The notes below the pieces were generated by a model that was not told the origin of the DNA, ran no database searches, and saw nothing but the letters and a program-made list of their open reading frames with translations. A program made the position numbers and the translations under genes. From Nitrosomonas sp. Nm132 (lineage in GTDB: Bacteria > Pseudomonadota > Gammaproteobacteria > Burkholderiales > Nitrosomonadaceae), in NCBI RefSeq assembly GCF_900100485.1, contig NZ_FNDH01000001.1, forward strand, positions 135,681-199,680: 64,000 nucleotides of DNA, read 5' to 3'. Each line of letters opens with the position of its first letter. Within the stretch, counting starts at the first letter, position 1. Shown here one piece after another: positions 58,160 to 64,000 of the stretch.

Positions 58160-59293
58160 TTATATTTTTTTGATCACTTCTCCACCCGAACAAACCAATG
58201 TTCCGGCAATAATCTCATCCTCCCAGTTTATTTTGAGTTCGCCATTATTTGAATCAAGCATCAAATTAAGGAAATTCATAAGATTACGTGCATAGAGTGC
58301 GCTTGCATCTGCAGCCACTAAACCAGGAAGATTAGCAATACCAATGAGATGAACACCATGTTTTACCACGGTTTTATTCAACTCAGACAGGGGACAGTTC
58401 CCACCCGCTTCCACCGCCATATCTACAATTACCGAGCCAGGCTTCATCGCCTGAACCGTTTCTTCTCGGATCAAAACTGGGGCCGGACGCCCAGGTATCA
58501 ATGCAGTTGTAATGACAATATCCGCTGCGGCAGCTCTTGCATGAACTAATTCTCCTTGCCGGCGTTTGTAATCCTCCGACATTTCAGTTGCATAGCCGCC
58601 AGCTGTTTCAGCCTTCGCTTTTTCTTCCTCAGTCAGGGGAACCTCCACAAATTTTGCACCAAGGCTTTCGACCTGCTCTTTAACTGCCGGACGGACATCA
58701 AATGCTTCAATCACTGCGCCCAGCCTTTTGGCTGTCGCAATCGCCTGCAAACCTGCTACCCCCGCTCCCAGCACTAATACTCTAGCAGCTTTAACCGTAC
58801 CAGCTGCTGTCATCAGCATGGGAAAGAATTTCTGATAAACATTAGCGGCCATAATGACCGCCTTATATCCGCCAATATTTGCCTGAGAAGACAGCACATC
58901 CATACTTTGTGCACGAGAGATACGCGGCAATTTCTCCATGGAAAATGCAGTCAGGCCATGTCTAGCGAGTACCTCGATCCCTTCCATCTGATGAGGTGAC
59001 AGCAAGCCAATCAAAACTGCATCCTTGCGTATCAAAGCTAGCTCATCCGTTCCTGGACCGCGCACTTTAAGTACAATCTGTGATTGACTATATAATTGTG
59101 AAACATCATCAACGATAGTTGCACCCGCTTCTTGGTATGCAGCATCAGGAATACTCGCACCAGCACCTGCGCCAGACTGAACAAGAACAGTATGAAAACC
59201 CTTGGCAGTATATTTCTTGACCGTTTCCGGCGTAGCTGCTACACGCGTTTCTCCCGCATAAATTTCTGCAGGTATGCCTATGTGCATCGACAA
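58160..59293 (-). CDS. pntAa: NAD(P) transhydrogenase subunit alpha part 1
   Basis: A 377-residue soluble NAD(H)-binding domain I of the transhydrogenase. It begins MHIGIPAEIYAGETRVAATPETV and shows the dinucleotide motif VLGAGVAGLQAIATAKRLGAVIEAFDVRPAVKEQVESLGAKFVEV, typical of the AlaDH/PNT family. It is the first gene of the pntA1-pntA2-pntB set, preceded by 196 bases and then the large Nfn-like flavoprotein gene on the same strand. Confidence 0.96.
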   Translation of the reverse strand: MSMHIGIPAEIYAGETRVAATPETVKKYTAKGFHTVLVQSGAGAGASIPDAAYQEAGATIVDDVSQLYSQSQIVLKVRGPGTDELALIRKDAVLIGLLSPHQMEGIEVLARHGLTAFSMEKLPRISRAQSMDVLSSQANIGGYKAVIMAANVYQKFFPMLMTAAGTVKAARVLVLGAGVAGLQAIATAKRLGAVIEAFDVRPAVKEQVESLGAKFVEVPLTEEEKAKAETAGGYATEMSEDYKRRQGELVHARAAAADIVITTALIPGRPAPVLIREETVQAMKPGSVIVDMAVEAGGNCPLSELNKTVVKHGVHLIGIANLPGLVAADASALYARNLMNFLNLMLDSNNGELKINWEDEIIAGTLVCSGGEVIKKI

Positions 59294-59489
59294 TCTCCCT
59301 TATCCTTTATTCAAACTTGAAAATACCTAATGCTTTGCATCATTTTCCTCGAATGCGTGATTATAAATGAAACTAGATGCATGCATTACTCTGATTGATA
59401 CAATCTTATAAAATGTTCAACCATTAAATCCATACTTCATACTCATTTGCACTCGAAACATGACTACGAAAAGCAATTTCTTTATTTAT

Positions 59490-62400
59490 TCAATTTATAT
59501 TTTTCAGACAACGATTGATCCATTGACTCGTCAATTTCTCCTGTGCACTGTTTTGTCGCAATCGCGACGCAAGACTACCAAAATCGACCCAATCCAACGG
59601 CTGATCCTGATTAAAGCACGAAAAGACATAAGTAATCTCTCCGGTTTTAGGATCTTTATGTGGTTGCAAGCACTGGGCGCAGATTTCCTTCATCATGCAT
59701 TGCATCGGTGAATTAATGGATCCTATGGCAAAGTGATTTTCCTTCAAGTAAGGCTGAAGCTGGTGATGACGCGCAAAGCCCACTGCAGCCATCATCCGAT
59801 CAGAACCAATCGCGATGATGCGATCAGCGTCTGCTAAGGGTATCGGTTGAACACCGAGTGTACCGCTGCCATAGGCAACCATGGCCTGAACAATATTCCC
59901 GACAAAACTAAAATCACCCGGCCTGGAGGGCTCAAACCCAGGCGCTTCATCACAACACCACACTACTGTATCTGCCGCTGACTCAATTTCAGCTACTTTG
60001 TAACGATCAACAAGTTTTTTGTAGCCTGCAAAATATAAAACGCGGGATCCTGCTGCGCGCGCCGCAGCGCCAATAGAAAATAATACCGCATTCCCGAGTC
60101 CCCCTCCTACCAGCACAACAGTCTCATCGTGAAAAATCTCGGTAGGTGTTCCAGTAGGCCCCATCAGCACAACTGGATCTTCAGGTTTGAGTAACGTGCA
60201 TAAATTTGCAGACCCCCCCATCTCCAGTGCGATCAGCGAGACGCGCCCATTTGAAATATCTACCGATGCTCCTGTCAACGCTATACCTTCCATTGCTAAT
60301 CGGGTATCCTCGATTGTCGTAGCAAGTGTTGCAAAATTCTGGAAGCGGTAAAACTGCCCAGGTTGAAAGTGTTTGGCAGCCATGGGAGCTTGCACAATTA
60401 TTTCAATAATATTAGGTGTCAGCCTCTCCACCTTATGAACAATAGGCTTCAATTGATGATTCATTTCAGCAAAAAACTGCGAGACTGATTGAGTCGAAGA
60501 AGGCGTAATATGATCAAGCACCCGACTGACAATTGGATATCCCTGTTTAGCGCTAGCCATGGCTTTTACCACATTTCCTGAATATGACGGATGTAAATCG
60601 CCAAAGAAGCTGATAAAACGCCCATCTTCACAACGACTCAGCAATACTGCTGGTGTTTCTGGCTTAGGATTACCTTTCGGCAGACTCACAGGATTTCCCT
60701 GCTCATCACAGGCAGAAAAATAACGCCCGCTCAGCTTGAAATATTTCTCATCTTCTCTGGCAAGCACAGTATTCGGATGGGTTCCTGCAGCGACCAGAAT
60801 TGCCCGGGCTGGTAACTCAACTTCTCGAGTTTTTTGCCATTGTCCTGCTTCATCCAATGCTTGGACAGAAAATCTGATCGATTTTATATGCTCCCACTCG
60901 TCTACATCCACCCGCAGAGGTGTCAGTCCTTCAGCAAACCAAATACCTTCCTCCAGCGCTTTCTCGACTTCCTCATGGTTCAGCGTATAAGAAGGACTCT
61001 CTATCAAGCGCTTACGATAAGCTATCGTAGCCCCCCCCCACGATTGCAACAGCTTCAGAATATCAGGCTCACGACCTTCCTGTACCGCCTGAGCACGCTC
61101 TGCACGAATCGCTCGAGCATGTGTTAAAAATTCTTCTGCAATTTCCCGCTCCTCTTCGTCCCAAGAATGACGAACCTTAGCTTCACCCTGCTCTGAAACA
61201 AGTATTTCGTAGCGCTTCAGGAATTTCTCGACTTGTACCGGATAATAAGCCAGCGCTTCGGTAGCTGTATCAATTGCAGTCAGCCCGCCACCAATTACGA
61301 CAGCAGGTAAACGTAGCTGCATGTTGGCAATAGAATCAGCCTGTGCTGCACCTGATAACTGGAGTGCCATCAAAAAATCAGAAGCAGCGCGCACTCCTCG
61401 TGCTAAACCATTCGGTAAATCAAGAATTGTTGGACGCCCTGCACCAGCAGCCAATGCGATGTGATCAAAGCCCAAAGCCAATGCATCATCCGCCGTCAAA
61501 GTGCCGCCGAAGCGCACACTACCAAAGAGCGCAAACTCTGCTCGCCGCTCCAGCAAGAGACGGATTAATTTAAGAAAATTCTTATCCCAACGTACGGTAA
61601 TACCGTATTCCGCCACGCCACCAAAACCTCCCGCCATGCGTTCATTCAAATCTACGCGCAACATGTCCGTATCTCGAATAGCAGAAAAGGGAACGCGCTG
61701 ACCATGTAGATTGACACCGGAAATCTCTGCTGGCAACGGCTCAATTTTGAGACCATCAATACCCACCACAGTATGGCCATCATTCATTAAATGGTGTGCC
61801 AAGGTATATCCGGCGGGTCCCATGCCTACAACCAATATTTTCTTGCCTGTCGATGGCTTAGGTAAGGGCCTATGTAAATCAAGTGGATTCCAGCGTGTAA
61901 GCAGGCTGTATATCTCAAATCCCCAGGGCAATTCAAGCACATCTTTGAGCGTACGGGTTTCTGCTTGAGGAATATCGACCGGATCCTGCTTCTGATATAT
62001 GCAGGATTTCATGCAGTCATTACAGATACGATGCCCCGTCCCTGCGCACATGGGATTATCCAGTATAATCATCGCCAGACTGCCGACCGCTACACCCTGC
62101 GACTTGAGCTTGTGAAATTCCGAGATTCGCTCTTCCAGCGGACAGCCTGCCAGCAAAGCACCCAACTCGCTTTTCTTGAAAGAAGGTGGTTCTTCTGGAT
62201 TTCTAGCTTTTAGTATAAATCCTTTTGAGCAGGAATCCTTTCCCTGTTCATGGCACCAGATACAATAATTGGTTTCATCCAATGCACCCACTAAATCAGT
62301 TCCTTCATCAGTCAATGAAAAACCTTCTCGGTGGCGCAAATGATCGAGACGATGAACGGTAAATCCTGCATGGTCATCAGTCGACAGTGACAATAAGTGA

Positions 62401-63026
62401 AAATAATCGAGTTTTGCTGGAGACTTGAATAACACTCCCTGCTGGGTGTGTGTTTGTCCCGAAGTTGTGCGTAATGCCCATGCAGCATAGTGCAGCGCAT
62501 CATTCAAACGTGCTGTATTGCTGGCTTCATCCTCCATCCACTGCGCGACATGGGTTGCAAACACTAACTCTGAAAAAGGTTCGCCAAATTCAGCTTCCAG
62601 TTTTTGTTCTAAGGTAATGCCATCTATCGTTTGCAATACTTCATCGCTTACCTTAGTTTTTGCACGACGCTGCACAAATTGCCGCTTACAAAAATAAAGT
62701 GGGGCAAGTTCATGATGGCGTGCTGCAAGCGCACGCACCTGATTCTCAATACCAAAGAGCTGTGCAATAAAATCTTCCAACCAGGGAGCAAGCTCAATCA
62801 GAAAAGCAGATTCATCTTTAGGCGCCAACTCATCTGGATACCGGCGGGCATGATCCAGACGGGCACGTAATCCAGCCTCCCCCTCCCGCAGAAAATCTAG
62901 AAATGCCTCATCCAGCTTTACCAAACCATCACGGTTATATAAATCTGCAAAAGTCACGCCAAATTTAAGGCTGGGAGAAACAACCTCTGTTGAGAGACTG
63001 TTAAGCGTTGATGCTGAATTTGTCAT
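59490..63026 (-). CDS. Fused GltD/NfnB-like and PyrK/NfnA-like Fe-S flavoprotein
   Basis: A 1178-residue protein. Residues 1-240 are helical and unassigned. C255, C258, C266, C295 and C327, C335, C338, C342 form iron-sulfur binding sets like those of GltD. FAD binding begins at GMGPAG (about 401) and a second dinucleotide site at GGGLTA (about 579). Residues 855-1178 resemble the PyrK/ferredoxin-NADP reductase family: GQFYRF for flavin, VGGGLGNA (about 973) for NAD, and C1110, C1116, C1119, C1137 for a [2Fe-2S] cluster. NfnA and NfnB are separate proteins in the electron-bifurcating Nfn transhydrogenase. The substrates here are unknown. It lies upstream of pntAB on the same strand. Confidence 0.8.
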   Translation of the reverse strand: MTNSASTLNSLSTEVVSPSLKFGVTFADLYNRDGLVKLDEAFLDFLREGEAGLRARLDHARRYPDELAPKDESAFLIELAPWLEDFIAQLFGIENQVRALAARHHELAPLYFCKRQFVQRRAKTKVSDEVLQTIDGITLEQKLEAEFGEPFSELVFATHVAQWMEDEASNTARLNDALHYAAWALRTTSGQTHTQQGVLFKSPAKLDYFHLLSLSTDDHAGFTVHRLDHLRHREGFSLTDEGTDLVGALDETNYCIWCHEQGKDSCSKGFILKARNPEEPPSFKKSELGALLAGCPLEERISEFHKLKSQGVAVGSLAMIILDNPMCAGTGHRICNDCMKSCIYQKQDPVDIPQAETRTLKDVLELPWGFEIYSLLTRWNPLDLHRPLPKPSTGKKILVVGMGPAGYTLAHHLMNDGHTVVGIDGLKIEPLPAEISGVNLHGQRVPFSAIRDTDMLRVDLNERMAGGFGGVAEYGITVRWDKNFLKLIRLLLERRAEFALFGSVRFGGTLTADDALALGFDHIALAAGAGRPTILDLPNGLARGVRAASDFLMALQLSGAAQADSIANMQLRLPAVVIGGGLTAIDTATEALAYYPVQVEKFLKRYEILVSEQGEAKVRHSWDEEEREIAEEFLTHARAIRAERAQAVQEGREPDILKLLQSWGGATIAYRKRLIESPSYTLNHEEVEKALEEGIWFAEGLTPLRVDVDEWEHIKSIRFSVQALDEAGQWQKTREVELPARAILVAAGTHPNTVLAREDEKYFKLSGRYFSACDEQGNPVSLPKGNPKPETPAVLLSRCEDGRFISFFGDLHPSYSGNVVKAMASAKQGYPIVSRVLDHITPSSTQSVSQFFAEMNHQLKPIVHKVERLTPNIIEIIVQAPMAAKHFQPGQFYRFQNFATLATTIEDTRLAMEGIALTGASVDISNGRVSLIALEMGGSANLCTLLKPEDPVVLMGPTGTPTEIFHDETVVLVGGGLGNAVLFSIGAAARAAGSRVLYFAGYKKLVDRYKVAEIESAADTVVWCCDEAPGFEPSRPGDFSFVGNIVQAMVAYGSGTLGVQPIPLADADRIIAIGSDRMMAAVGFARHHQLQPYLKENHFAIGSINSPMQCMMKEICAQCLQPHKDPKTGEITYVFSCFNQDQPLDWVDFGSLASRLRQNSAQEKLTSQWINRCLKNIN

Positions 63027-63155
63027 AGTTTTTTTGTTTGGTATTATCTGTATGGAAATAAAGGTACCGCGTCAAATCTGACGCTGGTACCGTTCTTCGC
63101 GATATTGGGATTCTGTATAGGGTGTAAGAAAATGAGAACTACTCTGATAATCGAT

Positions 63156-64000
63156 CTAACAGATCATACCGGCTGCAACCGTATTATTACTTGTCTCATC
63201 AATCATAATAAAACTGCCCGTAGCGCGATTGGATGCATAGTCATCGCACACCAATGGCTGCTGGACTTTCATCACAACTCGCGCAATATCATTCATTTTC
63301 AAGGAATCTGTCGTCTCATGATTTAGCGTATTGACGTCTACACGATAATCAATCTGGCTAACCACTCCCTTAACCATTCGAGTCGTGTGCTTAACGATAT
63401 ATTTGCGTCTAGGATCAAGTGACTGTTCTGACAACCAGCACAGCATTGCTGTAAACTCTTTCTTGATCTTTGGTTGCTCTTCAGTTTTTACCAGCATGTC
63501 TCCCCGGGAGATATCTAGATGATCTTCGATAGTCAGTGTGACAGATTGCGGTGCGAAGGCATCATCAAAGGAATCTTGATACAGGAGAATTTCCTTGATA
63601 CGTGAGGTTAATCCTGAAGGTAGAATCGTCACGGCATCACCTACACGAATAGAACCTGATTCAACGCGTCCCATATATCCCCGAAAATCGTGCAATGCTT
63701 CCGTTTGCGGACGACAAACCCATTGCACTGGAAAACGGAAATCATCCGTATTGATATCGTGTTCAATATCAATATCTTCCAGTAAATCTATCAATGCCCT
63801 ACCTTCATACCAAGCAAGCTTGTCACCCCTCTCCACCACCATATCCCCGACTAAAGCAGACATAGGAATATATTCGATATTACGCAAGCGAAGTCCTTGC
63901 GCAAAAGTAGCAAAATCATTGCAGATGCGCTCAAACACCTCACGTGAATAATCCACCAGATCCATTTTATTAACTGCTACGACCAAATGGGGAATACCTA
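63156..64000 (-). CDS. cysN: Sulfate adenylyltransferase subunit 1, 3' part
   Basis: The C-terminal part of CysN, cut by the window end; the frame continues through 64000 as GIPHLVVAVN. The GTPase NKMD motif is seen early (VAVNKMDLVDYS), followed by elongation-factor-like beta-barrel domains with RGDMLVKTEEQP, WLSEQSLDPRRKYIVKHTTRMVKGVV and ATGSFIMID. With CysD it makes adenylyl sulfate from sulfate and ATP at the cost of GTP. It ends 130 bases before the large flavoprotein gene on the same strand. Confidence 0.95.
   Translation of the reverse strand, partial: GIPHLVVAVNKMDLVDYSREVFERICNDFATFAQGLRLRNIEYIPMSALVGDMVVERGDKLAWYEGRALIDLLEDIDIEHDINTDDFRFPVQWVCRPQTEALHDFRGYMGRVESGSIRVGDAVTILPSGLTSRIKEILLYQDSFDDAFAPQSVTLTIEDHLDISRGDMLVKTEEQPKIKKEFTAMLCWLSEQSLDPRRKYIVKHTTRMVKGVVSQIDYRVDVNTLNHETTDSLKMNDIARVVMKVQQPLVCDDYASNRATGSFIMIDETSNNTVAAGMIC

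Noticed and set aside
1-64000. tRNA or rRNA genes, CRISPR arrays, prophage
   Set aside because: No cloverleaf with a TTCRA loop, no regular spaced repeats and no phage gene set were seen by eye; a tRNAscan or CRISPR finder run would be decisive.

Overview
The window reads as a chromosomal segment of a betaproteobacterial ammonia oxidiser close to Nitrosomonas. The main evidence is a secreted cytochrome P460 with a single CxxCH haem motif (33816-34424). Supporting evidence is betaproteobacterial-type gene order (ndk-rlmN-pilW-rodZ-ispG-hisS-yfgM-bamB-der), a PEP-CTERM/exosortase-type PrsT protein and housekeeping proteins of that lineage. No rRNA, tRNA, CRISPR array or prophage was seen. The assignment is by recognition of protein families, not by a database search.

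Layout. 0-10 kb: DJ-1/PfpI protein, O-methyltransferase, SRPBCC protein, mtfA-glk, a DUF4126 membrane protein, a brnT toxin whose brnA antitoxin is broken and followed by a short foldback element, thyA-folA, an M17 aminopeptidase and mltD. 10-19 kb: class Ia ribonucleotide reductase (nrdA-nrdB) and, divergently, a 1145-residue fusion of a lysophospholipid transporter with Aas. 18.8-28.2 kb: the long minus-strand cluster ndk to der, covering nucleotide balance, 23S rRNA/tRNA methylation, pilus assembly, cell shape, isoprenoids, histidyl-tRNA and outer-membrane assembly. 28.2-33.5 kb: an unrecognised 38-codon reading frame, a class III aminotransferase, dnaQ-rnhA, a yafS-like methyltransferase, gloB and a thioredoxin-like protein.

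33.8-38 kb is an insertion-sequence graveyard next to cytochrome P460. Two decayed IS982-type elements lie in opposite orientation around a Sel1 lipoprotein gene, followed by a decayed IS630-type element that touches the end of an ankyrin-repeat gene. 38.8-41.8 kb: aroK-aroB-dgt. 41.8-42.2 kb: the C-terminal relic of an RND efflux permease, frameshifted and cut by a second copy of the same foldback element. 42.2-49 kb: a complete iscR-sufA-B-C-D-S-U-nfu iron-sulfur assembly operon, preceded by two tandem IscR type 1-like sites that each overlap a sigma-70-like promoter.

49-54.5 kb: two UDP-sugar enzymes (TviB/TviC type) divergent from prsT, a set pointing to exopolysaccharide linked to an exosortase system. 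54.7-55.2 kb: IS5-type and IS481-type relics. 55.5-64 kb: a zinc-ribbon/Sel1 membrane protein, a split-alpha proton-translocating transhydrogenase (pntA1-pntA2-pntB), and upstream of it a 1178-residue flavoprotein that fuses a GltD/NfnB-like half to a PyrK/NfnA-like half, then the 3' part of cysN running off the window end. The pairing of pntAB with an Nfn-like single-chain enzyme suggests a local NAD(P)H/ferredoxin balancing module; this is inference.
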